This document shows positions 16,850 to 24,408 of a DNA stretch of 64,000 nucleotides, one piece after another. The notes under the pieces are model-generated. The model saw nothing but the letters and a program-made list of their open reading frames with translations. It did not search any database and had not been told where the DNA came from. The stretch is from NCBI RefSeq assembly GCF_003730015.1, contig NZ_RJTU01000079.1:49226-113225 (forward strand), in the 5' to 3' direction. Each line of letters begins with the position of its first letter. The first letter of the stretch is position 1. The translations under genes and the position numbers were made by a program. The stretch is from Epilithonimonas hominis. GTDB lineage: Bacteria > Bacteroidota > Bacteroidia > Flavobacteriales > Weeksellaceae.

Positions 16850-18244
16850 ATGGAAAATCAAGAGTATTCAGTAGGTCTGGACATTGGGACAACTAAGATT
16901 GTCGCCATTGTCGGAAGATGTAACGCTCACGGGAAAATCGAAATCCTGGGCGTTGGGAAGGCTAAAAGTCTTGGTGTTCACAAAGGAATCGTGAACAACA
17001 TTTCCCAAACCATCAATTCCATCAAAACTGCAGTTGCAGAAGCGCAGTCTAGCGCCGGTGTTCCTATCCATAAGGTAACTGTAGGAATTGCAGGAAAACA
17101 TATCCGTTCTCTCCAGCATTCGGATTACATCATGAGAGAGCATCCGGATAGATACATCACAGAAGATGATATCGAAAAACTAAAAGACCAGGTAAAGAAA
17201 TTGGTAATGTTACCTGGCGAAGAAATTATCCACGTTTTGCCTCAGGAATACAAAGTAGATTCTGAAGGCGAAATCCAGGAGCCAGTTGGGATGCACGGCA
17301 AAAGACTAGAAGCTAATTTCCACGTTGTTGTGGGACAGATGGGTTCTATCAGAAACATTGCAAGATGCGTTCGAGAAGCAGGTCTTGAGATGGAAGCTTT
17401 GACATTGGAACCTTTGGCATCGTCTGAAGCGGTTCTTACAAAAGAAGAAAAAGAAGCAGGCGTTGCGATTGTTGATATTGGTGGTGGAACTACGGATATC
17501 GCAATTTTCAAAGACAACATCATTCGTCATACTTGCGTGATTCCTTACGGAGGTGGAATTATCACTGATGATATTAAAGAAGGATGTTCAATCATCGAAA
17601 AACACGCAGAACAATTGAAAGTGAAATTCGGTTCGTCTGTTCCGGAATTGGAAAAAGACAGCACATATGTGACAATCCCAGGATTGCACGGTCGTCCGGA
17701 TAAAGAGATTTCGTTGAAGGTTTTGGCCCAGATTATCAATGCAAGAGTTGAAGAAATTCTTGAAATGGTCAATACTGAATTAAAGGCTTACGGTGCATTT
17801 GAACAAAAGAAAAAACTGATTGCAGGAATCGTTTTGACTGGAGGTGGTTCCAACTTGAGAAACCTTCGTCAGTTAGCGAATTACACTACAGGTTTCGACA
17901 GCAGAATTGGTTTCGCAAACGAATATGTTGCGAATGACAAAAACCAATATCTGAAAGGACCGGAATTTGCAACGTCCATCGGTTTATTGATGGAAAGTCT
18001 TAAAATCAGAGATAAAAAAATCATTCCACCTGAGGAAGAAATTATCGAAGAAAAGAAAGAAGAGGGAAGTCAGAAGTTGGAAGTTGCCAACCAAAAAACC
18101 GAAGTGGAAACTCATCCATCTTCCATCATCGAGCCTCCAGCGGAAATTGCAAAACCAAAAGAAGTGGCTAAAAGAAGCAAACCGACTTTCGGACAGTCTC
18201 TAATGGATAAAGTGAAAAAATTCTTCGAGGAAGTAGAAGAGTAA
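16850..18244 (+). CDS. ftsA: Cell division protein FtsA
   Basis: Actin-like membrane tether of FtsZ; 464 aa. ATP-binding signatures are VGLDIGTTKIVAIVGR (residues 8-23), IVDIGGGTTDIAIF (about 207-220) and ILTGGGSNLRNLRQL (about 329). The SHS2-type 1C region follows the first motif (GKHIRSLQHSDYIMR). The last residues QSLMDKVKKFFEEVEE form the amphipathic membrane-targeting helix. A variable Glu/Lys/Pro-rich linker (about 390-445) precedes it. ftsZ follows after a 107-base gap. Confidence 0.96.
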   Translation: MENQEYSVGLDIGTTKIVAIVGRCNAHGKIEILGVGKAKSLGVHKGIVNNISQTINSIKTAVAEAQSSAGVPIHKVTVGIAGKHIRSLQHSDYIMREHPDRYITEDDIEKLKDQVKKLVMLPGEEIIHVLPQEYKVDSEGEIQEPVGMHGKRLEANFHVVVGQMGSIRNIARCVREAGLEMEALTLEPLASSEAVLTKEEKEAGVAIVDIGGGTTDIAIFKDNIIRHTCVIPYGGGIITDDIKEGCSIIEKHAEQLKVKFGSSVPELEKDSTYVTIPGLHGRPDKEISLKVLAQIINARVEEILEMVNTELKAYGAFEQKKKLIAGIVLTGGGSNLRNLRQLANYTTGFDSRIGFANEYVANDKNQYLKGPEFATSIGLLMESLKIRDKKIIPPEEEIIEEKKEEGSQKLEVANQKTEVETHPSSIIEPPAEIAKPKEVAKRSKPTFGQSLMDKVKKFFEEVEE

Positions 18245-18351
18245 ATAATAATTGTAAAGTCGCGGAATCGTGAAATCGTAAAACCAGCAAAAGCCAATTT
18301 TGCAGATCAACGATTTAACGATTTAACAAAAATTGAGAAAAATAAAATACT
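18245..18351. repeat. Intergenic word-repeat element (ftsA-ftsZ gap)
   Basis: The left half carries CGGAATCGTGAAATCGTAAA, an 8-9 base word repeated. The right half carries GATCAACGATTTAACGATTT, its rough reverse complement. The two halves flank a central GCCAATTTTGCAG and could form a long imperfect hairpin. Confidence 0.5.
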
Positions 18352-20253
18352 ATGGACAATATAAATAATACACAAGGATTTTCATTTGATTTACCAAAGG
18401 GCAATTCTTCAATTATTAAAGTAATTGGTGTTGGCGGTGGCGGAAACAACGCTCTAAAACATATGTACGAAAAGGGGATTTATGGTGTAGATTTCGTGAT
18501 CTGTAATACCGATGCACAGACGCTTGATAATAATCCTGTGGCCAACAAAGTGCAGTTGGGCGTTACAATGACAGAAGGTCTTGGAGCTGGCGCTGACCCA
18601 GAAGTGGGAGAAAAAGCAGCCATCGAAAGTATTGATGATATCAAAGCATCAATGGGACAAAATACCAAAATGGTTTTCATCACTGCAGGAATGGGCGGTG
18701 GAACGGGAACCGGTGCGGCGCCCGTGATTGCAAAAGTGGCAAAGGAAATGGGGATTCTTACTGTTGGAATCGTAACCGTACCTTTTAGTTTCGAAGGAAA
18801 AAGAAGATTGGACCAAGCTAATTTAGGTTTGGAAAAATTGAGAAATAATGTTGATTCTTTAATTGTCATTAATAATGATAAATTGAGACAGCAATTCGGG
18901 AATCTAGGTTTCAAGCAGGGATTTTCCAAAGCTGATGAAGTTTTGACCAATGCGGCAAAAGGAATGGCAGAAGTGATTACTGGTTATTTCGATGTGAATA
19001 TTGACTTCCGTGATGCTAAATCTGTTTTGGCAAATTCGGGTACAGCGTTGATGTCAACTGGCGTTGCCACTGGCGAGAAAAAAGCGGAAGAAGCGGTTAA
19101 AAAAGCATTGGATTCTCCTTTATTGAATGACAACAAAATCACTGGTGCGAAAAACGTTCTACTATTGATTAGAAGTGGTGTTTCTGAGGTGACGATGGAC
19201 GAAATCGGGGTGATTATGGATCACATCCAGAAGGAAGCCGGAAACACAGCAGATATTATTTTCGGTGTTGGAACAGATGAGGAATTGGGCGACGCAGTGA
19301 GCGTTTTGGTGATTGCAACTGGTTTCTCTAATGAAGACAAAAAGCACTCTGGCGTTACAGAGACCATCAAATATACTTTGGAAGACAGACCAACGCCTTC
19401 TTCCAGACATAGAGAATCTCCGTTTAAAAGCCGAGCTCAGGAAGAAAGACAACAGCCAGAATATAGAAAGAATTTTTTTCGATTAGAAGATGATGACGAT
19501 TTCAGAACTTCGAATTTTCCAACTAATTCTTTAGGAGAAAGTCTTGTGGAAGAAGTTAAAACCGAAACGCAAATCATCGAAAACGAGGAAATCCAAGATT
19601 TCTCAAATGATTATCGACCAAACGAAAAGCAAGAATATAACCTTTTCAATTTTGACGAAGACGATAGCTATGATCTCGATTTAGAACCACAATCTTTTAC
19701 TTTCGAAGTGGAAGATAAGCCAAAAGCGTCTTTCAAAGAAGAAGATACTTCGACTCCGCTCAGTATGACAGAAAAGCCTGTTGAAGTAACTTTTACAATC
19801 AACGAAGCGGCTTTTGAAGAGGAATTTCCTGTGATAGAAAAGCAAGTAGTTTCAGAAATTAAGACTGAATTGACTGATGAAACACAAACTGAGGAAATAA
19901 AGAAAACGGAAAATCCTACTGCTTTTTCTTTCACATCGGAAGTTAAAGAAGAAATTGTTGAGCAAAAATTGGAAGAACCAGTTCAGGAAACTGAAAGCGG
20001 ATTCACATTTTTCAACAAAACTTCTGACTCTTCCAAAGCGATGGAAAGAAGAAACAAGCTGAAAGAATTCAATTCCAGATATCAACAGTTTGATAATGAA
20101 AATGTTTTTGAAACCGTTCCGGCTTTCAAAAGGAAAAATATAAACATAGATGGTTCCAATGCATCAGACCAACACATCAACACGTATTTGTCTGACAACA
20201 ACGGAAGTATGCAACTGAGAGAAAACCGTTTCCTTAATAAAGATGTAGATTAA
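18352..20253 (+). CDS. ftsZ: Cell division GTPase FtsZ
   Basis: Tubulin-like ring-forming GTPase; 633 aa with a very long C-terminal region. GTP-binding GGGTGTG is at 115-121 and the synergy loop segment NVDIDFRDAKSVL lies near 217. The globular core ends near residue 320. Then comes an acidic, low-complexity linker of about 265 residues. The conserved FtsA/ZipA-binding type peptide is VPAFKRK at 589-595, followed by a further 38-residue tail instead of ending there. Residues 465-471 of the linker are encoded by a dispersed-repeat-like 21-mer. Confidence 0.97.
   Translation: MDNINNTQGFSFDLPKGNSSIIKVIGVGGGGNNALKHMYEKGIYGVDFVICNTDAQTLDNNPVANKVQLGVTMTEGLGAGADPEVGEKAAIESIDDIKASMGQNTKMVFITAGMGGGTGTGAAPVIAKVAKEMGILTVGIVTVPFSFEGKRRLDQANLGLEKLRNNVDSLIVINNDKLRQQFGNLGFKQGFSKADEVLTNAAKGMAEVITGYFDVNIDFRDAKSVLANSGTALMSTGVATGEKKAEEAVKKALDSPLLNDNKITGAKNVLLLIRSGVSEVTMDEIGVIMDHIQKEAGNTADIIFGVGTDEELGDAVSVLVIATGFSNEDKKHSGVTETIKYTLEDRPTPSSRHRESPFKSRAQEERQQPEYRKNFFRLEDDDDFRTSNFPTNSLGESLVEEVKTETQIIENEEIQDFSNDYRPNEKQEYNLFNFDEDDSYDLDLEPQSFTFEVEDKPKASFKEEDTSTPLSMTEKPVEVTFTINEAAFEEEFPVIEKQVVSEIKTELTDETQTEEIKKTENPTAFSFTSEVKEEIVEQKLEEPVQETESGFTFFNKTSDSSKAMERRNKLKEFNSRYQQFDNENVFETVPAFKRKNINIDGSNASDQHINTYLSDNNGSMQLRENRFLNKDVD
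19745..19765 (+). repeat. Dispersed repeat copy inside ftsZ
   Basis: TACTTCGACTCCGCTCAGTA plus one preceding base. It matches the murE segment at 6710-6730 (minus strand) in 18 of 21 positions and continues as TGACA, as in related flavobacterial repeats I remember. It is translated in frame as part of the FtsZ linker (DTSTPLS). Confidence 0.65.
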
Positions 20254-20335
20254 TTAGTTGATAGTTTTCAGTTGTTTGTTGATAGAGTTTTGACCATCAA
20301 AAATCAGCTAGCAGCCACCAACCAAAATTGAAAAA
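20254..20335. repeat. Intergenic word-repeat element (ftsZ-yqeY gap)
   Basis: The left half repeats GTTGATAG and TTGTTGATAG words. The right half (CATCAAAAATCAGCTAGCAG, then CCACCAACCAA) is a rough reverse complement. It has the same architecture as the other dcw gaps with a different word. Confidence 0.45.
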
Positions 20336-20782
20336 ATGAGTTTAGAAACTATAATAAGTGATGCGATAAAAACCGCAATGCGTGAGAAAGACAGAGTTGC
20401 TTTGGATTCTCTTCGTGCAGTCAAAGCACAGATTCTGTTGTTACAAACGGAAGCAAGAGGCGCTGAAGTTACTACAGAACAAGAGATTGCTATTTTGCAA
20501 AGAATGATAAAGCAGAGAAAGGATTCTTACGAGCAATTTACGGCTCAGGGAAGAACAGACCTTGCTGAAGTAGAAGAAGCTCAATCCAAAGTGATTGAAA
20601 AATTTCTTCCAAAACAATTGTCTGCTGAAGAATTAGAATCAGAAATCAAAAAAATCATTTCTGAAACAGGAGCAGAATCTCTAAAAGATTTAGGAAAAGT
20701 AATGGGCGTTGCTTCCAAAGCACTCGCCGGAAAATCTGACGGAAAAAGTATTTCCGAGATGGTTAAGAAGTTACTTTCTTAA
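20336..20782 (+). CDS. GatB/YqeY domain-containing protein
   Basis: A 148-aa helical protein of the YqeY family, which resembles the C-terminal tRNA-binding tail of GatB. Typical segments are LRAVKAQILLLQTEARG, ILQRMIKQRKDSYEQF, EKFLPKQLSAEEL and LGKVMGVASKALAGKSDGK. Its function is not established; a link to tRNA amidation is inferred from the domain only. It is the last gene of the dcw transcription unit, 82 bases after ftsZ and about 100 bases before a strong terminator. Confidence 0.92.
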   Translation: MSLETIISDAIKTAMREKDRVALDSLRAVKAQILLLQTEARGAEVTTEQEIAILQRMIKQRKDSYEQFTAQGRTDLAEVEEAQSKVIEKFLPKQLSAEELESEIKKIISETGAESLKDLGKVMGVASKALAGKSDGKSISEMVKKLLS

Positions 20783-20855
20783 ATTGCTGGAAGCGGGAAG
20801 TCAGGTGCTTGAAGTTTTCTTCCTACATCTATCCTCCAACTTCCACCCTAAAAAG
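20783..20855. repeat. Intergenic word-repeat element after yqeY
   Basis: Left side GCTGGAAGCGGGAAGTCAGG, right side TCCTCCAACTTCCACCC. The right reads as an imperfect reverse complement of the left (GGAAG versus CTTCC words). The same word type as at 41017-41124. Confidence 0.5.
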
Positions 20856-20885
20856 GATATACTTAATATGCATATCGATTTGATT

Positions 20886-20916
20886 AAACCTAGAATCTTC
20901 GGATTTTAGGTTTTTT
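20886..20916 (+). terminator. Terminator of the dcw cluster
   Basis: A 12-base stem, AAACCTAGAATC paired with GATTTTAGGTTT (one G-T wobble), is closed by the stable tetraloop C(TTCG)G and followed by a run of T. This is the strongest intrinsic terminator in the window and marks the end of the mraZ-yqeY unit. Confidence 0.88.
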
Positions 20917-21045
20917 ATTTACTAAATTGAAATATCCGAATCCAAAAAGCGATTAGTTTGAAGCAATTTTCTGTCAAAATGGCTCAATAGATTTTCGGAA
21001 TGAATTTAATAGAATGATAAATAAGATAATCAAAGTTTTATTTGA

Positions 21046-21053
21046 TAAATTTG
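21046..21053 (+). promoter_or_regulatory. -7 box of brxB
   Basis: TAAATTTG followed by C, an exact TAnnTTTG match, 28 bases before the brxB start codon. No clear -33 TTG. Confidence 0.6.
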
Positions 21054-21081
21054 CAGTTCAAATTAATCTAAATATATAATT

Positions 21082-21492
21082 ATGTATCCAGCAGATTTAG
21101 TATTGCCAATGAAGGCAGAACTTACAGATAAAGGTTTCCAAGACCTTACAACACCAGCACAGGTTGACGAAGCTATCAAGCAAAGCGGAACCACTCTTTT
21201 AGTAATCAATTCCGTTTGTGGATGTGCGGCAGGAGCAGCAAGGCCAGGCGTGTTGTACTCTTTGACCGGTGAGAAAAAGCCCGATCACTTGGTAACAGCA
21301 TTTGCAGGTTTTGATACAGAGGCCGTAGCAGAAGCTAGAAGGTTACTTGCACCTTTCCCTCCGAGTTCACCAGCTGTAGCTCTTTTCAAGGATGGCGAGT
21401 TGGTGCACATGTTAGAAAGACACCACATAGAAGGTAATCCGGCAGGTGCAATTGCTGCAAATCTTCAGGCTGCTTTCGATGAGTATTGCTAA
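21082..21492 (+). CDS. brxB: Bacilliredoxin, BrxA/BrxB (YphP/YqiW) family
   Basis: Thioredoxin-fold protein of 136 aa with the redox motif C46-G-C48 in VINSVCGCAAGAARPG, the signature of BrxA/BrxB. In Firmicutes these remove bacillithiol from mixed disulfides. Bacteroidota are also known to make bacillithiol, so the same role is likely here. The C-terminal half keeps FPPSSPAVALFKDGELVHMLERH and ends in Cys. It is monocistronic, with its own promoter box and a strong terminator. Confidence 0.9.
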   Translation: MYPADLVLPMKAELTDKGFQDLTTPAQVDEAIKQSGTTLLVINSVCGCAAGAARPGVLYSLTGEKKPDHLVTAFAGFDTEAVAEARRLLAPFPPSSPAVALFKDGELVHMLERHHIEGNPAGAIAANLQAAFDEYC

Positions 21493-21500
21493 GAAAAATT

Positions 21501-21532
21501 AAAAACCAGAATAGAAATATTCTGGTTTTTTT
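21501..21532 (+). terminator. Terminator after brxB
   Basis: Perfect hairpin AAAAACCAGAATA, loop GAAA, TATTCTGGTTTTT, followed by more T. It is located 9 bases after the brxB stop. Confidence 0.92.
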
Positions 21533-21662
21533 ATGGGTTTTTAATATAAAATTTCGAGGCAATGTCACCCATAGTGGTCGTTTGCGTATTTTCGATTACA
21601 CAGTTTAGGAAAAGAATCTCAGAAAAGTTCAAAAATCGACTTTCAGACTTTTCATTATTTTA

Positions 21663-21670
21663 TAAATTTG
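21663..21670 (+). promoter_or_regulatory. -7 box of prs
   Basis: TAAATTTG followed by C, exact TAnnTTTG, 13 bases upstream of the prs ATG. The leader would be only a few bases long. Confidence 0.6.
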
Positions 21671-21683
21671 CAAAAAAGTAAAA

Positions 21684-22622
21684 ATGTTAGACCAAGCAAG
21701 TTATTTGTTTTCTACAAGAACCAGCCACGAGCTGGCAGAAAAAATCGCTCAATCGTATGGGCAGCCTTTAGGCAAGATTAACATTCAGCATTTCAGCGAT
21801 GGCGAATTCGAACCGGTTTTGGAACAATCGGTGAGAGGTGCAAGAGTTTTTCTTATCGCATCCACGTTTCCGCCGGCAGATAATCTTCTGGAATTACTAT
21901 TAATGATTGATGCGGCAAAAAGAGCATCCGCCAAAAATATCACTGTCGTAATTCCTTATTATGGATTGGCAAGGCAGGATAGAAAAGATAAGCCAAGAGC
22001 GCCAATAGGGGCGAAATTAGTGGCCAACCTTCTTACTGCTGCCGGTGCTACAAGGATAATGACTATGGATTTACATGCGGATCAGATTCAGGGCTTTTTC
22101 GAAATTCCTGTGGACCATCTTTATGCATCCACTATTTTTGTAGATTACATTCAGTCTCTAAAATTAGATAATTTAACCATTGCATCACCGGATATGGGTG
22201 GAGCAAAAAGAGCGAAGAATTATGCAGGACACCTTGGGGCTGATGTGGTAATAGCTTACAAAGAAAGAAAGAAAGCGAATGTAGTAGAGGAAATGTTCCT
22301 TATAGGTGATGTGACGGATAAAAACGTAATCCTTATCGATGATATGATTGATACAGCAGGAACACTTTGTAAAGCGGCAGACATCCTGATGGATAAAGGT
22401 GCAAAATCAGTCAGAGCAATGGCAACTCACGGTGTGCTGTCCGGAAAAGCGTACGAAAATATAGAAAATTCTAAATTGCAGGAAGTTATCGTAACAGATT
22501 CTATTCCACTGAAAGAAGGCTTATCGTCAAAAATAAAAGTGCTTTCCTGCGCTTCACTGTTTGCGGATGTAATGAAAAGTGTGCACGAGCATCAATCGAT
22601 AAGTGATAAATTCATTATATAA
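21684..22622 (+). CDS. prs: Ribose-phosphate pyrophosphokinase
   Basis: Makes PRPP from ribose 5-phosphate and ATP for nucleotide, His and Trp synthesis. The 312-aa length is that of class I enzymes. Motifs: FSDGEFEPVLEQSVRG near residues 38-53, VVIPYYGLARQDRKDKPRAPI (flexible ATP loop region), DLHADQIQGFF, and the PRPP-binding loop VILIDDMIDTAGTL (about 215-228). It is followed by rplY after 45 bases with a separate promoter box, a common gene pair. Confidence 0.97.
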   Translation: MLDQASYLFSTRTSHELAEKIAQSYGQPLGKINIQHFSDGEFEPVLEQSVRGARVFLIASTFPPADNLLELLLMIDAAKRASAKNITVVIPYYGLARQDRKDKPRAPIGAKLVANLLTAAGATRIMTMDLHADQIQGFFEIPVDHLYASTIFVDYIQSLKLDNLTIASPDMGGAKRAKNYAGHLGADVVIAYKERKKANVVEEMFLIGDVTDKNVILIDDMIDTAGTLCKAADILMDKGAKSVRAMATHGVLSGKAYENIENSKLQEVIVTDSIPLKEGLSSKIKVLSCASLFADVMKSVHEHQSISDKFII

Positions 22623-22633
22623 AAAAAAATTAC

Positions 22634-22641
22634 TATATTTG
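22634..22641 (+). promoter_or_regulatory. -7 box of rplY
   Basis: TATATTTG followed by C, exact TAnnTTTG, 26 bases upstream of the rplY start and 11 bases after the prs stop. Confidence 0.6.
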
Positions 22642-22667
22642 CAACCTCAAATTTTAATCATTATATA

Positions 22668-23309
22668 ATGAAATCAATTACAATTCAAGGTACAAAAAGA
22701 GAAAACGTGGGCAAGAAGTCTACAAAAGCTTTACGTGATGCTGAATTAGTTCCTTGTGTTGTTTATGGTGGTAATGAGCCTTTGAACTTCTCTACAGAAG
22801 AGAAATCTTTCAAAAATCTTGTTTACACGCCTGAAGCACACACGGTATCTATTGAGGTTGACGGACAAACAATTCCTGCTGTTCTTCAGGATATCCAATT
22901 CCACCCTATTACGGACAGGATCCTACACGTAGATTTCTATCAGTTATCAGAAGATAAGCCTGTAATTATGGAAGTTCCTGTAAGAATCACTGGACGTGCA
23001 AAAGGTGTTGTTGCCGGAGGTGTTCTTAGACAATCATTCAGAAAACTGAAAGTTAAAGCTATACCTGCAAACTTGCCAGATGAGATCGTGGTAGATGTAA
23101 CGCCTTTAAGAATTGGTAACAAACTTTATGTTGCTGCTCTTAAAAACGAAGCGTACACGTTTATGCATCCAGACAATGCAGTAGTTGCTGCTGTTAAGAT
23201 GTCTAGAAATGCAATGAAAGGCGGTGCTGCTGCAATGGAAGATGAAGATGAAGAAGAAGTAACAGAGGGAGCAGCAGAAGCTACAACTGAGGAAACTTCA
23301 GCAGAATAA
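22668..23309 (+). CDS. rplY: 50S ribosomal protein L25 / general stress protein Ctc
   Basis: 5S rRNA-binding ribosomal protein of the long CTC type, 213 aa. The N-terminal L25 domain (about residues 1-95) includes [19 protein letters not shown] and [20 protein letters not shown]. The C-terminal TL5 domain carries the [19 protein letters not shown] segment. It ends in an acidic Glu/Ala/Thr-rich tail (from about residue 192, [10 protein letters not shown]). It has its own promoter box and a terminator. Confidence 0.96.
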   Translation: MKSITIQGTKRENVGKKSTKALRDAELVPCVVYGGNEPLNFSTEEKSFKNLVYTPEAHTVSIEVDGQTIPAVLQDIQFHPITDRILHVDFYQLSEDKPVIMEVPVRITGRAKGVVAGGVLRQSFRKLKVKAIPANLPDEIVVDVTPLRIGNKLYVAALKNEAYTFMHPDNAVVAAVKMSRNAMKGGAAAMEDEDEEEVTEGAAEATTEETSAE

Positions 23310-23330
23310 TAGAAAATCATCAAAAAATAC

Positions 23331-23362
23331 AAAGCCGTGGAATTTTTTCTACGGCTTTTTTT
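23331..23362 (+). terminator. Terminator after rplY
   Basis: AAAGCCGTGG, loop AATTTTTT, CTACGGCTTT with one G-T pair, followed by a T run. It sits 21 bases after the rplY stop. Confidence 0.88.
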
Positions 23363-23397
23363 ATACCTTTATTTTTAAAATAATAAAAATTTTGAAT

Positions 23398-24219
23398 ATG
23401 AAAAAACTTGTACTTCCGGTATTATTTGCTTCTTTTTTGGCAAATGCGCAAACTACGGTTTTTACCGAAAATTTTGAAGATATAACCGACTTGCAAGATG
23501 CGGGTTGGACATTGTATAATGATTCTAATATACCCTATGGCACTTATGCCACGGCATTCCCTGATGCATGGAGAATCATTTCCTGGACCAATGAAAGTTG
23601 AAATAAGGTAGCCTCTTCTCCATCTTGGTTTACAACTATTACTCCTGCCGATAGATGGCTTATAACTCCGGCAATAACAATTCCTGCCAATTTTACCGTT
23701 TCGTTGGAATATTTTGCAAGATCCCACGATGATAGCCCCTATGATGATGGTTTCAAGTTGAAAATCTCCACAACAACAAAGGATAAATCTGCTTTTTCAA
23801 ATATTCAAACCGTAGATCATGCAGTTAACTCTTCCATAGTTTCCTTAGAACCTTATACTGTAGATTTGTCATCATATGTAGGAAAAACTGTTTATCTGGC
23901 TTGGGTAAATGATTATACCAACGGAAATTTACTCAGTATTGATGATATTATTATTTCTGCAACTTCTTTAGGTGTCAGCGATGTGAAAAAGAAAAATCTT
24001 TCTCTATATCCCAATCCGACAAAAGATTATTTCCAGTTATCTGATAATAGAGGGAAAATAAATGTAGTTAAAATTTATGATATTTCTGGAATACTAGTGA
24101 AAGAAATGAAGGTACAAAATTCCGGGAAGTATAATGTATCTGATTTGAAAACAGGTGTTTACAATGTGTCTGTGGAAGATACAAAATCAACACAGAATAT
24201 CAAGTTGATAAAAAAATAA
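23398..24219 (+). pseudogene. Secreted choice-of-anchor J (cleaved-adhesin-type) protein with T9SS sorting tail, interrupted by in-frame TGA
   Basis: One reading frame runs from ATG 23398 to the stop at 24219, broken only by TGA at 23599-23601 (codon 68). The first part has a signal peptide (MKKLVLPVLFASFLANAQTT) and the N-terminal adhesin-type sequence FTENFEDITDLQDAGWTLYN. The frame resumes at once with NKVASSPSWFTTITPADRWL, typical of the same domain. The C-terminus, from about LSLYPNPTKDYFQLSDN onwards, is a type A T9SS sorting domain ending in IKLIKK. The interrupted codon probably was TGG (Trp). It may be a pseudogene or a base-call error. The native product would be exported by Sec and anchored or released by T9SS. 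Confidence 0.85.
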
Positions 24220-24239
24220 TATTATCCGATCAAAAAATC

Positions 24240-24270
24240 AAGGGATATCCAATCGGTTATCCTTTTTTGT
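24240..24270 (+). terminator. Possible terminator after the adhesin gene
   Basis: AAGGGATA, a short loop, TATCCTTTTTT: a five- to seven-base stem and T run about 20 bases after the stop codon. Confidence 0.55.
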
Positions 24271-24394
24271 TTTACATTCTTCCCAAAATAGAATCCACCG
24301 AAGGAAAAGGATGCCTGTAAAACGGTGTTGTCCTTGAGAATTTGATATTTGAACTTTCCTGATAACAGTACCTTTTTCCCAACTCAAAATTTAT

Positions 24395-24402
24395 TATATT
24401 TG
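24395..24402 (+). promoter_or_regulatory. -7 box of the GH3-family gene
   Basis: TATATTTG, exact TAnnTTTG, ending only 6 bases before ATG 24409. Transcription would begin at or in the start codon, suggesting a leaderless mRNA. Confidence 0.6.
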
Positions 24403-24408
24403 TGAAGC

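Noticed and set aside
23599..23601. TGA as a selenocysteine codon
   Set aside because: The protein is an adhesin-type domain with a Trp expected at that place, and no SECIS-like hairpin was noted directly downstream.
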